From positions 1 to 64,000 of the forward strand of contig JAFPWN010000045.1 of the NCBI GenBank assembly GCA_017412765.1: a stretch of 64,000 bases of DNA. The letters are read 5' to 3'. A program made the position numbers and the translations under genes. Below, one piece after another: positions 7,797 through 17,127 of the stretch (position 1 is the stretch's first letter; the number at the start of each line of letters is the position of its first letter). The notes under the pieces were generated by a model. The model saw only the letters and a list, made by a program, of their open reading frames with translations, did no database searches and was not told the origin of the DNA. This DNA is from Oscillospiraceae bacterium. GTDB taxonomy: Bacteria; Bacillota; Clostridia; Oscillospirales; Oscillospiraceae.

Positions 7797-9941
7797 TTAT
7801 TTTTTTATCCTTTGCAGCGATGCGTTCAGTGAACGGATCATCTCGCCCGGAACGCTGTCGCCCGCCTGCTTTATAAGGCTCTCGAGGCTCAGGCCGGCCA
7901 TCATTTTTTCAAGATTGGCATTTCCGTGAGCGGCCTTCGCAACGTCGCCGCGGGAGGCTGTCAAGCGCTCCATCAGCCTCTCAAGGATTGCGGCGGTTTG
8001 CGGATTTGATTTTAGGGCGCCCATTGTATCCTTGATCGAATAGCACGAGGGATCATAATCCGCCGCGTCGAACCAGTTGATGACCGCCTGCTTGCGGAAT
8101 ATATAATCCCTGTTCGGCTCGTACACGCGCCGGATCACTATCTCATCCTCACCGGCGCTTATTCTGTGTTTGCCGGATATAGGCACTCTAAAGGTGAAAA
8201 CCCTCTCTCCGCGCTTTGTTTCAAACTTCCTGCCATCGACAAAAAGCGTGATCTCTGGAAGATTTGAGTAAACCTTTATTTCCGTAATATTCTCACAGCG
8301 GTCAGCGTAGCGGGAGCCGCAGATATGTACGAAGGGCTCCTTCGACCATGCCGCTTTGTAGAGATAGAAGGCGTCCTTTTTCGTTTTGCGGTCAAACTCC
8401 ACTAATCCCTTTTGGTTTTCGCCCCTTTTGCCCCCCTCGTCTCGCCCGTCGGCGGCAAAGTCGAAAAGATTCCAGACGTGCGTTGCCCAAAGATAAGGAC
8501 GCTCGTCGATCAGTTTCAGAATATGCTCGTGATAAAGACACTGATATTCCTCGGTGTAGTCGCCCTTTTCGGGCGCAGATGAGTGAAAGCGGATGTTGGC
8601 GTCGGCGCCGTACTCGGAAAAGCCGATGATCCTGTCGGGGTAGAGGGAGTGATACTCGTCAAAGAACTCATCGTTCTGTTCAAGGTTGCCGAGATACCAG
8701 CCGAAATAAAGATTATAGCTTGCGATATCAGCAACCGGAATGAGTGGTGAATCCTTTTCGAGCATAAATGCGTGTGCCATCACAGTCGGGCGGGTCGGAT
8801 CCATCCTGTGGCATAGCTCGTTCAGAGCCTTGTGGTCTGAAATAAGCTCATCCGTAACCGTCCCGGAGGCTGTAATCTCGTTTGACAATCCCCAGCAGAC
8901 TATTGACGGATGGTTATAGCATTGCGTAATGAGCTCGCGCATCTGGCTGATTGCGTTTTCTCTTCCGCCGGACATATGCTTTGTGATATACGGAATCTCA
9001 GCCCATACGATGAGACCGTTCTCATCGCAAAGATCGTAGAACTCTTCGGCGTGCTGATAGTGTGCAAGGCGGAGCGTGTTGGCGCCTATTTCGCGGATTA
9101 TCTCCATATCCTCGCAGTGCTCCTTCATCGAAAGAGCATTTCCGAGACCCTTTCTGTCCTGATGGCGGCTCACACCGCGCAGAGGATAGCTTCTTCCGTT
9201 GAGGAAAAAGCCCTTTTCAGGGTCGATGTGAAATTCACGGCAGCCAAAACGCGCGCATACCTCGTCGCCGCTTGAGAGCCTCGCATAGGCAGTATAGAGA
9301 TACGGATCGTCAAGTCCATTCCAAAGACGGACGTTTTCGATAGTAAACACTGCAGTGTTTTTAACACATTGTGTTTCTCCGTTTACGGTTATATATACAC
9401 ATTCCGAATTGTGCCACGTTTCAATGGTAACGGTTGCGCGCTTTGCCGCAAGGTCGACCGAAGGAGTGATCTTAATGCCGCGCGAGCCGTCTGCGACAAG
9501 TTCAAAATGCTCGGCGGGGACTATTATAAGATTGACGTCGCGATAAAGGCCACCGTAGAAGGTGAAATCGGCCATCTGAGGGTAGACACGCTCATTTTTT
9601 GAGTTGTCCACTTCAATATGCAGAAGATTCTCTTTTTTCAGATACTCCGTTATATCCGCACGGAAGGTCGAATAGCCCCCGTCGTGGTGGACAAGCGCTA
9701 CTCCGTTAAGCGACAGATCGGCGCTCATTGCCGCGCCGTTCAGCTCGATAAAGCAGCGCTCACCGGGGAGTAAATCTGGCATAGAAAATGATTTTTCGTA
9801 TGTCGCGATGCCGCGCCTGTAATCGTTTCCGCCGTCCTGCCCGTCCAAGGCGTTCCAGGTGTGGGGTAGAGTAACGGCTGCCGGCTCCTCGCCGGGAAAG
9901 GAAAACAGCCAGTTATCATTGAAGTTTATGACAGTCCTCAT
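7797..9941 (-). CDS. GH2 glycosidase (beta-galactosidase/glucuronidase type)
   Basis: 714 residues with the GH2 order: jelly-roll sugar-binding domain (about 1-140), immunoglobulin-like domain (about 150-240), TIM barrel (about 245-520) and a C-terminal part. The acid/base Glu is in WGLSNEI (E355) and the nucleophile in GFSEYGAD (E443). There is no signal peptide, so it works in the cytoplasm on imported oligosaccharides. A helical tail (about 630-714, with INWFDAADYDP and SIKDTMGAL) follows; such tails occur in some clostridial GH2 enzymes. GAGGAG precedes the ATG. It sits 18 bases after tartronate-semialdehyde reductase on the same strand, so the two form an operon. Whether galactoside or glucuronide is the substrate cannot be settled by eye. 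Confidence 0.9.
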   Translation of the reverse strand: MRTVINFNDNWLFSFPGEEPAAVTLPHTWNALDGQDGGNDYRRGIATYEKSFSMPDLLPGERCFIELNGAAMSADLSLNGVALVHHDGGYSTFRADITEYLKKENLLHIEVDNSKNERVYPQMADFTFYGGLYRDVNLIIVPAEHFELVADGSRGIKITPSVDLAAKRATVTIETWHNSECVYITVNGETQCVKNTAVFTIENVRLWNGLDDPYLYTAYARLSSGDEVCARFGCREFHIDPEKGFFLNGRSYPLRGVSRHQDRKGLGNALSMKEHCEDMEIIREIGANTLRLAHYQHAEEFYDLCDENGLIVWAEIPYITKHMSGGRENAISQMRELITQCYNHPSIVCWGLSNEITASGTVTDELISDHKALNELCHRMDPTRPTVMAHAFMLEKDSPLIPVADIASYNLYFGWYLGNLEQNDEFFDEYHSLYPDRIIGFSEYGADANIRFHSSAPEKGDYTEEYQCLYHEHILKLIDERPYLWATHVWNLFDFAADGRDEGGKRGENQKGLVEFDRKTKKDAFYLYKAAWSKEPFVHICGSRYADRCENITEIKVYSNLPEITLFVDGRKFETKRGERVFTFRVPISGKHRISAGEDEIVIRRVYEPNRDYIFRKQAVINWFDAADYDPSCYSIKDTMGALKSNPQTAAILERLMERLTASRGDVAKAAHGNANLEKMMAGLSLESLIKQAGDSVPGEMIRSLNASLQRIKK

Positions 9942-9959
9942 AAGCTCCTCCTCAGTGTG

Positions 9960-10838
9960 TTATTTTCCGAGCTTTATTCCGGTAAGGTGCTCGTAATACT
10001 GTACGATTGCGCTGTGATCCTTCTGACCGCCGCCGTTTGCATGCATCCACTGCATGACCTCCATAACTCCGGCGGTAACGGGCGCCGGAGCGCCGACGGA
10101 GTGGGCGCAGGAGAGGGCGTTGTTAAGGTCCTTGATGTGAAGATCGATTTTAAAGCCCGGCTTGTCGTTTCCGGAGAGCATCATAGGCGCCTTGGCGTTC
10201 ATTACGTTCGAACCCGCAAGACCGCCCTTTATCGCCTCAAAAACGAGCTCGGGATCGACTCCGGCCTTCTTGGCAAGTGTGAGCGCCTCGCTGAGCGCCT
10301 GAATGTTTGCGGCGACGATTATCTGATTTGCGAGCTTTGTGGTGTTTCCGGCGCCGATCTCGCCGCAGCGCACTACGGACGCGCCCATATGGGAAAGAAC
10401 GGGCTTCATCTTATCGAAGATTTCCTGCTTGCCGCCCACCATAAAGCTGAGCTTGCCGCTTATCGCCATAGGCTCGCCGCCGGAAACGGGAGCGTCGAGC
10501 ATTTCTACGCCCTTTTCAGAAAGCTTTGCGGCGATCTCCTTGGAGTCGATGGGGTTTATGGAGCTTGTGTCGACGAGAATCTGCCCTGCGTGCAAGGCAT
10601 TATAGAACTCGTCTGCGAGAACGACCTCGCGAACCTGAGGAGAATTTGAGAGCATTGTAATGATGACGTCGCAATTCTCGGCTATTGATAGATAGGTGCC
10701 TTTTTTTGCGCCGGCCGCAATGGCGTCAGAGCACTTACTCTCGGTGCGGTTTGCTACGGTAACGTCAAGTCCGGCCTTTACAAGATTGATTGCCATGGGC
10801 TTTCCCATAATACCCATGCCTATAAAGCCTATTTTCAT
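9960..10838 (-). CDS. garR: 2-hydroxy-3-oxopropionate (tartronate semialdehyde) reductase
   Basis: 292 residues, full length for the beta-hydroxyacid dehydrogenase family. NAD(P)-binding Rossmann motif GFIGMGIMGKPMAINL at residues 4-19, substrate motif DAPVSGG (about 115-121) and the catalytic-Lys segment GAGNTTKLANQI. It reduces tartronate semialdehyde to D-glycerate, which fits the glycerate 2-kinase gene 4 kb away. 3-Hydroxyisobutyrate dehydrogenase is a close relative and cannot be fully excluded. AAAGGAG lies before the ATG at 10838. It is divergent from the AraC regulator, which probably shares the 109-base promoter gap. Confidence 0.8.
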   Translation of the reverse strand: MKIGFIGMGIMGKPMAINLVKAGLDVTVANRTESKCSDAIAAGAKKGTYLSIAENCDVIITMLSNSPQVREVVLADEFYNALHAGQILVDTSSINPIDSKEIAAKLSEKGVEMLDAPVSGGEPMAISGKLSFMVGGKQEIFDKMKPVLSHMGASVVRCGEIGAGNTTKLANQIIVAANIQALSEALTLAKKAGVDPELVFEAIKGGLAGSNVMNAKAPMMLSGNDKPGFKIDLHIKDLNNALSCAHSVGAPAPVTAGVMEVMQWMHANGGGQKDHSAIVQYYEHLTGIKLGK

Positions 10839-10947
10839 TTAATAATCTCCTTTTATTTTTTGAGTTGAGTATATACAAAAAAAGGGTTCAGGTATATAAT
10901 TGAATTCGAGATTGTATCTCCAAATTCGTCTTTTTGAGGTGAAAACT

Positions 10948-12165
10948 ATGTCCGCGTCAAATCTTAGCGTACAGGAGCGAATCGAAAATCTGAGGGAGCT
11001 ATTATCCTTCAGCGGAAGGATGTACACATGGGTTTATAATCTCGAGGGCGAGGTGCAGGAAACGAACTGCCCCGACCTCGTTCTGCACAAGGTATTTAAA
11101 AAATCGGGGTACCTCGAACGAATGCTCGAGCATGCGAGAGAGCATTCGGAGCCGATAGTCTTCAGCGTTCCTATGGGACTTATGTGGGGCGCGGCGTTTG
11201 AACGCGGGGGAGACGCTATTTCCAATATACACGTATTCGGGCCGGCGTCGTCTACAGAGCTCAGCATATGGGCCGTGGACGATGCGCTGCGAAGAGCTGA
11301 AATGAGTCCAGGCCGGCGCAAGAAGCTTGAGCAGATACTGATGAACATTCCGACAGTTTCCACAGTGGACTTTTTCAGATACATTCTTATGCTTCACTAT
11401 TGCGTTACAGGTGAGAAGCTGACTAATTCCGATATCGTTTTTATTTCTCAAGGAATTGAAAAACCCGCCTCCGGAGAAACAACTAAGCGGGACAGAATGA
11501 AAACCTATATGACAGAGCAGGCTCTTATGAGAATGGTCAGCGAGGGCGACCTCAATTATAAGAGCATACTTGATAATGCCGCCGGTATAAGCAGGGGAGT
11601 AAGGGTTGACGATAACATGTCTTTAAGGCAGGTCAGAGTATCGCAGATTGTGTTCATTTCACTATGCACCCGTGCGGCGATCGAGGGCGGTATATCTCCG
11701 GAGGTGGCATATTCCCGAGGCGACGCGTATATTCAGGATGTTCTTGATTGCAAAAGCGTGACTGATGCTGCTCAGATTGGACACACGATGTACGATGACT
11801 TTGTACGCCTCGTTCACAAAAGCCGGTCAAACCCAAAATATTCAAAGCAGATACAGAGCTGCTGCGAATACATAGAGCTGAATGCCGAAAAAAAGATAAC
11901 GCTAAAGGATCTTGCGCGTCACGTCGGCTACGTTGAATACTATCTTTCACGAAAATTTAAAGAGGAGACAGGCTTCAGCATAAACGATTATATTAAAATA
12001 GTAAAGGTTGAGCACGCAAAAACGCTGCTGATTTCCTCGGATATGGGCATTCAGGAGATATGCGATAAGCTCGGCTTCGGCTCGCGGAGCTTTTTTGCAG
12101 AGACCTTCAAGGAGATCACGGGTCTTCCTCCGGCGCGGTTCAGGGAGCAGAACAGAAGAATGTAA
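10948..12165 (+). CDS. AraC-family transcriptional regulator
   Basis: 405 residues from the ATG at 10948, which has GAGGTG upstream; an ATG 48 bases earlier lacks one. The N-terminal two-thirds is a sensor region with MGLMWGAAFERGG and HVFGPASSTE, as in clostridial AraC proteins with a GAF/PocR-like ligand domain. The C-terminal about 100 residues hold two helix-turn-helices (LKDLARHVGYVEYYLSRKFK and IQEICDKLGFGSRSFFAE). It lies divergent to the reductase-GH2 operon and upstream of the symporter, so it most likely activates both. The ligand is unknown. Confidence 0.85.
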   Translation: MSASNLSVQERIENLRELLSFSGRMYTWVYNLEGEVQETNCPDLVLHKVFKKSGYLERMLEHAREHSEPIVFSVPMGLMWGAAFERGGDAISNIHVFGPASSTELSIWAVDDALRRAEMSPGRRKKLEQILMNIPTVSTVDFFRYILMLHYCVTGEKLTNSDIVFISQGIEKPASGETTKRDRMKTYMTEQALMRMVSEGDLNYKSILDNAAGISRGVRVDDNMSLRQVRVSQIVFISLCTRAAIEGGISPEVAYSRGDAYIQDVLDCKSVTDAAQIGHTMYDDFVRLVHKSRSNPKYSKQIQSCCEYIELNAEKKITLKDLARHVGYVEYYLSRKFKEETGFSINDYIKIVKVEHAKTLLISSDMGIQEICDKLGFGSRSFFAETFKEITGLPPARFREQNRRM

Positions 12166-12274
12166 TTTTAGCAAATATGAGGACATGGTAGCTAATTCAA
12201 AGATTTTTTTGCCGTAATCCGCAATGTATACTGTTTTCAGGCTCGTATAGAAATTAATGAAGGAGAGCGATAGA

Positions 12275-13780
12275 ATGAACCTGAAAAAAATCATTGCTGG
12301 AGCAAAGGGCTCAAATAACGGCGTATACCGCACCGCGAGCATGAGATCAATGATTCTCGCCTGCGCCACCAGCGGCGGCAAGAACATCTTTATGATGCTG
12401 ATGATGTACTCAAGCTACATAGCTAACGCGGGCTTCGGGGTCCTCGTTGCGGTAACGGGCATTATCATGACCGCTAAGACCATCTTCGACGGAGTGTGTG
12501 ATCCGTTCGTTGCCGCGATCTTTGACCGTATGCCGGCCGGAAAGCACGGCAAAATGCGCAAATTCCTCGCAATAGGGTACGGAAGCACGATCATTGCGGC
12601 AATTCTGATGTTCAGCATTCTTGTCAATAAGTTTGACGGAGTCATGGGTATCGTTGTATTTTGCCTCGTCTATGCGTTCTTCGTCGTAGGCTATACCGTT
12701 CTCAGTATCGGCGGCACCACTATTCCTACAATACTCACAAACGACCCGAAGCAGCGCCCTTTCATGAACTTCACGGCGACGCTCTATCAGTATCTTGCTC
12801 CGCTTATAGTCAATAACCTGATGGCATTCACAATTCTTCCGCGCCACAATAACCAGTATGACGCAGCGTGCCTTGGCGAGGCGTGCTATCTCTTCTGCGG
12901 AATCGCCCTCGTGTTCATGCTCCTGACCTTCATCGGTATTGCGCCGGTTGATAATGACAAGGTGCTCGGAGAGCTCATGAGCCTCAGCGGAAAGAAGCAG
13001 AAGGTCGGTCTCAAGGAAATGTGGAATATGCTCAAGGTCAACAAGCCCCTTCGCTGCTATATCGTAGCCGGCGCCTCCGATAAGCTTGCCACCAAGATGA
13101 GCACGGACTCCGTCGTTACGGTTATGCTTACGGGTATCCTTATCGCGAACTATCAGGCGACCACGATGATAAATAACTCCGCTATGATCGTCGGACTTAT
13201 ATTTGCATTCCTCGGCGGCGTATTTATTGCCAAGTACGGCGTGAAGACATCGACAGTAGTCTGGTCGTATATTAATATTGCGGTTTCGCTCGGACTCTTC
13301 GCGCTCTGTATGGTCATGGGACCGTGGGGCATGAAGCAGATCGGCATCGGCGGCTGGCCTATGATCATCTACGTCGGCCTTATGATGGGCAAGAACGCGG
13401 CCCAGATGGTGCTTAACACTGCTGAAGGAATGATGCGCGCGGATATTGCCGACTATGAGCTTGACCGCAGCGGCAATTTTATGCCCGGTATGGTCGGCGC
13501 CTGCTATACCTTTACCGAGAAGCTCATCGCTTCTCTCGGCTCAACCTTCGTTACCTTTGCGGTCGCCCTTATCGGCTATACAACCGTAATGCCGCAGATG
13601 GGCGATAAGCCTTCGATTCCGCTGTTCTTCCTCACTATGGGTATGGTTTATGGAATGCCCATTCTCGGCTGGATCTGCAACCTTGTTGCGATGAAGTTCT
13701 ATGAGCTCGACAAGGAGCGCATGGTAGAGATCCAGACGAATATTGCAGAGAAGAAAAAAGCGCTCAGCGCGAAAAAGTGA
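12275..13780 (+). CDS. GPH-family sugar:cation symporter
   Basis: 501 residues from the ATG at 12275, chosen because AAGGAGA precedes it; an upstream ATG at 12257 overlaps that site. About twelve membrane segments with the glycoside-pentoside-hexuronide signature near the N-terminus (CDPFVAAIFDR and GKHGKMRKFLAIG). It imports a glycoside or uronide with Na+ or H+. The AraC gene 110 bases upstream and the lipoprotein gene 11 bases downstream are on the same strand. The intracellular GH2 enzyme is the likely consumer of its substrate. Confidence 0.85.
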   Translation: MNLKKIIAGAKGSNNGVYRTASMRSMILACATSGGKNIFMMLMMYSSYIANAGFGVLVAVTGIIMTAKTIFDGVCDPFVAAIFDRMPAGKHGKMRKFLAIGYGSTIIAAILMFSILVNKFDGVMGIVVFCLVYAFFVVGYTVLSIGGTTIPTILTNDPKQRPFMNFTATLYQYLAPLIVNNLMAFTILPRHNNQYDAACLGEACYLFCGIALVFMLLTFIGIAPVDNDKVLGELMSLSGKKQKVGLKEMWNMLKVNKPLRCYIVAGASDKLATKMSTDSVVTVMLTGILIANYQATTMINNSAMIVGLIFAFLGGVFIAKYGVKTSTVVWSYINIAVSLGLFALCMVMGPWGMKQIGIGGWPMIIYVGLMMGKNAAQMVLNTAEGMMRADIADYELDRSGNFMPGMVGACYTFTEKLIASLGSTFVTFAVALIGYTTVMPQMGDKPSIPLFFLTMGMVYGMPILGWICNLVAMKFYELDKERMVEIQTNIAEKKKALSAKK

Positions 13781-13794
13781 AAGGAAGGCAAATG

Positions 13795-14562
13795 ATGAAC
13801 AGAAAAGCTATTGCAATTATCATGGCACTTATTCTCTGCGTCGGAGCGCTCTGCGCCTGCGGAGAAGGCTGGGTCGAGCCTGTTGAAGAGGATACCGGAG
13901 ACATAATTCTTTCCGGTTCAAAGTGGAACGGCAAGGTAGCCATCACCATAACGCTTCATCCCGACGGTACGTTGACCTCCGACGCTAACGGAACTGTTAC
14001 CGAGGGCACATGGGAAAAGGGTACGGGAGACGTTGCCATAGTTTTCCACGCTTATGTAAAGGAAAACCTTTTGGATTTTGAGGTTTATGACGACGGAAAT
14101 CAGTACACCTGCGTTTATCACCCTGTTCCCGACTTCAGCATTACCGGAGCAAAGCCCGGAGCTGAAGCTGCTTCCGAGACTCCTTCCGAAGCGCCTGCAG
14201 AAGCTCCCGCAGAACAGCCTGCGGCTCCTGCTGAGGAGGTTAAGCCGGCGCCGAAGACCGGTGACCTCGTGCTTGAATTTACCGCCGATATCAATTCTCA
14301 GCTCGCAACGACCTTCTGGATCACTCCGGAAACCGTCAGCGAATCGCTTGAGGGATATACTCCCGAGGACAGCGAGGACGTTCTGTTTTCGTGGCTGAAT
14401 GCCGGAAATAAGAATTTTATGGATTTCTACAAAAACGGCACCTACGAGTACCGCTTCACCATGATGGAGATTACCGAGCGCGGCACGTGGAAATATGAGG
14501 GTGGGGTTATCACCATCACCACCGAGTCCGGACGCGAGATGAGCACAACTGTATCTGAGTAA
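13795..14562 (+). CDS. Lipoprotein with two lipocalin-like modules and a Pro-Ala-Glu linker
   Basis: About 255 residues. The N-terminus is a lipoprotein signal (AIAIIMALILCVGALCACGE, lipobox Cys about residue 23). Two small beta modules (about 35-115 and 170-255), each with a DGT/G.W pattern such as HPDGTLTSDANG and NGTYEYRFTM, flank a linker of repeated EAPAE/PAAPAE units (about 125-155). ATGs at 13792 and 13795 both follow AAGGAAGG. It follows the symporter closely and may be a surface sugar-binding partner; that role is inference. Similar modules occur in the lipoproteins starting at 46017 (minus) and 54700. Confidence 0.65.
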   Translation: MNRKAIAIIMALILCVGALCACGEGWVEPVEEDTGDIILSGSKWNGKVAITITLHPDGTLTSDANGTVTEGTWEKGTGDVAIVFHAYVKENLLDFEVYDDGNQYTCVYHPVPDFSITGAKPGAEAASETPSEAPAEAPAEQPAAPAEEVKPAPKTGDLVLEFTADINSQLATTFWITPETVSESLEGYTPEDSEDVLFSWLNAGNKNFMDFYKNGTYEYRFTMMEITERGTWKYEGGVITITTESGREMSTTVSE

Positions 14563-14571
14563 AAAGAGAAA

Positions 14572-14791
14572 GCAGGATCTTCATTCGAAGAGCCTGCGCA
14601 GACTGTAGAAAAAATGGAAAAAGCGTTGGATAAAGAAGGCGGGGATCTGTGAAGGGGCCGGCCAAGAGGCCCCTTCACGTCGCATAACCCGCCCGCAGGC
14701 GTCATATTTTGCGCTCTCAAAGCGCAAAATATGTTCGATGCGGAGACTTTGTCGACGCATTGAGCAGGCTCTTCATTCGAAGAGCCTGCGC
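14572..14791. repeat. Cluster of four inverted repeats with terminal 28-base direct repeats
   Basis: The gap between lipoprotein and glycerate kinase is built of stem-loops: GCAGGATCTTC/GAAGAGCCTGC (14572-14597), GTGAAGGGGCC/GGCCCCTTCAC (14649-14678), CATATTTTGCGCT/AGCGCAAAATATG (14703-14733) and GCAGGCTCTTC/GAAGAGCCTGC (14764-14789). The first and last are near-identical copies, also as direct repeats of about 28 bases. It could be a transcript-stabilising or terminator array, or a small MITE-like insertion. No open frame is credible inside. Confidence 0.65.
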
Positions 14792-14816
14792 AAATATTTA
14801 GAAAGCCGGCTTGAAT

Positions 14817-16055
14817 ATGAACTATAATAAAATGCGTGATGACGCTGAGAGAATAGCCTGCAGAGCAATAGGCTCATGCCTGCCGGATGAGGCGGTCAAA
14901 AGAGCGCTTTCCGGTAAAAGCTTTTCAGGCAGAGTGATGCTTGTAGCCGCGGGAAAGGCGGCGTGGCAGATGGCTAAAACAGCCGCTCAATGCACTAAGA
15001 TCGACGGAGGCATCGTCATAACCAAATACGGTCACGTTATGGGCGAAATTCCGGAAGTGCGGTGCTTCGAGGCGGCTCATCCCGTTCCCGATGAGGCGGG
15101 AGTTTTGGCAACGGAGCGGGCTTTGGAGCTTGTTCGCGGCCTTTCTGCCGATGATACGGTGCTGTTTCTCCTGTCAGGCGGCGGCAGCGCTCTGTTTGAA
15201 AAGCCGCTCATAGCTTTAGCGGAGATGCAGGAAATAACAAATGCTCTTCTCGCCTCCGGCGCAGAAATAACTGAGATAAACTCAATCAGAAAACGACTCT
15301 CAGCCGTTAAGGGCGGAAGATTTGCGCTCGCATGCGCTCCGGCGAAGGTCGAAGCGGTCATACTTTCGGATATTCTCGGCGACCCTGTAGATATGATTGC
15401 ATCCGGACCTGTCAGCCCCGATTCATCAAGCTGCGCCGATGCGCTGGAGGTTGTCCGGAAGTACGGGATCAATATGAGCGAAAGAGCGCTTGAACTGCTG
15501 AATAAGGAAACGCCGAAGTCGCTTGAAAATGTTTTCGTTCAGGTCGTCGGCTCAGTGCGGGAGCTGTGCAGGGCGGCGGAAAGAGAGGCAGTGAGCCTCG
15601 GGTATCAAACATTTTTCCTTACGGATATGCTGTCCTGCGAGGCAAAGGAAGCGGGCAGAATGCTTGCGTCGATAGCGCAAAGCCATGCAGGGGACGGAAG
15701 AAAAGCGGCGTATATTCTCGGCGGCGAGACGGTAGTTCACCTTACCGGAGACGGAATGGGCGGAAGAAATCAGGAGCTTGCGCTCGCTGCGGCGGAGGGA
15801 CTGAGCGGACTTAACGCCTGCGTTATCAGTGTTGGCTCCGACGGAACTGACGGTCCGACGGACGCGGCAGGAGGCTATGCAGACGGCGAAACTCTTGAAA
15901 GACTGAATATTTCCGGTATAAGCTATTATGAAGCGCTCAGAAACAACGACGCCTACAACGCCTTAAAGGCGGTTGACGGACTTATATTCACTGGTCCGAC
16001 CGGTACTAACGTCAACGACGTTTCGGTACTCCTTATCGGGGGAGCGGATAGATGA
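14817..16055 (+). CDS. Glycerate 2-kinase (MOFRL/DUF4147 family)
   Basis: 412 residues from the ATG at 14817; a TTG six bases upstream is an alternative and no strong ribosome site is seen. The N-terminal DUF4147 domain includes VAAGKAAWQMAK and the Gly-rich LLSGGGSALFEKP; the C-terminal MOFRL domain ends with the family motif FTGPTGTNVNDVSVLLIGG. The enzyme phosphorylates D-glycerate to 2-phosphoglycerate, the last step of the tartronate semialdehyde route that the reductase at 9960-10838 would feed. Its stop overlaps the LrgA start by four bases, so kinase, LrgA and LrgB are translationally coupled. Confidence 0.88.
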   Translation: MNYNKMRDDAERIACRAIGSCLPDEAVKRALSGKSFSGRVMLVAAGKAAWQMAKTAAQCTKIDGGIVITKYGHVMGEIPEVRCFEAAHPVPDEAGVLATERALELVRGLSADDTVLFLLSGGGSALFEKPLIALAEMQEITNALLASGAEITEINSIRKRLSAVKGGRFALACAPAKVEAVILSDILGDPVDMIASGPVSPDSSSCADALEVVRKYGINMSERALELLNKETPKSLENVFVQVVGSVRELCRAAEREAVSLGYQTFFLTDMLSCEAKEAGRMLASIAQSHAGDGRKAAYILGGETVVHLTGDGMGGRNQELALAAAEGLSGLNACVISVGSDGTDGPTDAAGGYADGETLERLNISGISYYEALRNNDAYNALKAVDGLIFTGPTGTNVNDVSVLLIGGADR

Positions 16056-16405
16056 AATATCTTCGAGGATTTGGAATAATACTGTGCTTAAGCGCCGCAG
16101 GAGAAATACTGCGGCGCTTTATCCCTTTGCCGGTTCCGGGCAGCATATATGGGTTGGCGCTTCTGTTTGTTCTTTTGTGTCTGAAGCTCGTTAAGCTTGA
16201 TGAAGTCAAGGTTCCGTCGGGTTTTCTTATAGAGATTATGCCGGTAATGTTTATTCCGGCCGCCGTCGGCTTAATGGACAGAGTTGACGAGGTAAGCGGA
16301 TTTATTGTGCCGATTATGGTGATTGTCGTTGTATCGACTTTCGTTGTCCTCGTAGTCAGCGGGCTTTCATCGCAGGCTGTAATAAGGAGAAGGAGAGATG
16401 AATGA
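16052..16405 (+). CDS. LrgA/CidA family membrane protein
   Basis: 117 residues with four membrane segments and the family core GSIYGLALLFVLLCLKLVKL followed by FLIEIMPVMFIPAAVGLMD. LrgA with LrgB was first described as a holin/antiholin-like pair, but relatives carry small carboxylates: the plant plastid protein PLGG1 (an LrgA-LrgB fusion) moves glycolate and glycerate, and B. subtilis PftAB moves pyruvate. ATGA overlap with glycerate kinase and an eight-base overlap with LrgB indicate one coupled unit. A glycerate transport role is therefore the best inference here. Confidence 0.85.
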   Translation: MKYLRGFGIILCLSAAGEILRRFIPLPVPGSIYGLALLFVLLCLKLVKLDEVKVPSGFLIEIMPVMFIPAAVGLMDRVDEVSGFIVPIMVIVVVSTFVVLVVSGLSSQAVIRRRRDE

Positions 16406-17090
16406 GATTTTCGCTTCGTCGGCACTTCTCGGAACGGTTCTCAGCCTTGTTTGCTATTTTATAGGCGCAAAAATTAAGACCCGCGCGAAAACGGCGATTG
16501 CGAATCCGCTGCTGATTTCCGTTATTCTTGTTATTGTGTTTTTATCGCTTTTCAGAATTGACTATGCGAGCTATCAGGCGAGCGCAAAATACATAAGCTG
16601 GTTTCTTACCCCCGCTACCGTGGCACTGGCGGTGCCGCTTTATGAGCAGATGGAGAGGCTCAGGAGAAATCTTGCGGCTGTTGTAATAGGGATCGGTATG
16701 GGAACTTTTTCCGGTATTCTGACCATATTCCTGCTTTCAAAGCTGTTCGGTCTGGAGAAAGCCGAATTTGTAACCCTGCTGCCTAAATCCGTCACAACCG
16801 CAATCGGAATAGCCGTTTCTGAGGAGCTTGGCGGATATCCATCGGTAACTGCGGCGGCAATCGTGATCACGGGAATACTGGGAAACGTCTGCGCCGAGGG
16901 TGCTTGCAGAGTATTCAGAATTACCGAGCCGGTTTCAAAGGGACTTGCAATCGGAACCTCGTCGCACGCTATCGGCACGTCAAAGGCGATGGAGATCGGC
17001 GAAACTGAGGGGGCTATGAGCTCACTTGCCCTTGTGCTGTCGGGGATCATAACCGTAGCCGGCGCGAGTATCATTACTAACATATATTAA
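16398..17090 (+). CDS. LrgB family membrane protein
   Basis: 230 residues, full length for LrgB, with about six to seven membrane segments. Family motifs include FLTPATVALAVPLYEQ (about 52-67), LLPKSVTTAIGIAVSEELGG (about 129-148) and the C-terminal GTSSHAIGTSKAMEIGE. It works with LrgA, probably as a small-carboxylate carrier. It is the last gene of the unit and is followed five bases on by a strong terminator. No murein hydrolase gene, the usual partner in the cell-lysis model, is present nearby. Confidence 0.88.
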   Translation: MNEIFASSALLGTVLSLVCYFIGAKIKTRAKTAIANPLLISVILVIVFLSLFRIDYASYQASAKYISWFLTPATVALAVPLYEQMERLRRNLAAVVIGIGMGTFSGILTIFLLSKLFGLEKAEFVTLLPKSVTTAIGIAVSEELGGYPSVTAAAIVITGILGNVCAEGACRVFRITEPVSKGLAIGTSSHAIGTSKAMEIGETEGAMSSLALVLSGIITVAGASIITNIY

Positions 17091-17094
17091 ACAA

Positions 17095-17127
17095 ACCTGA
17101 GCGGAACTGAACCGCTCAGGTCTTTTC
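17095..17127 (+). terminator. Terminator after LrgB
   Basis: Arms ACCTGAGCGG and CCGCTCAGGT with a short loop, then CTTTTCTT. It closes the glycerate kinase-LrgAB transcript and can also serve the convergent hydroxyacid dehydrogenase gene. Confidence 0.85.

Noticed and set aside
16052-17090. Holin/antiholin lysis system
   Set aside because: No murein hydrolase or LytSR pair is adjacent, and coupling to glycerate kinase favours carboxylate transport.
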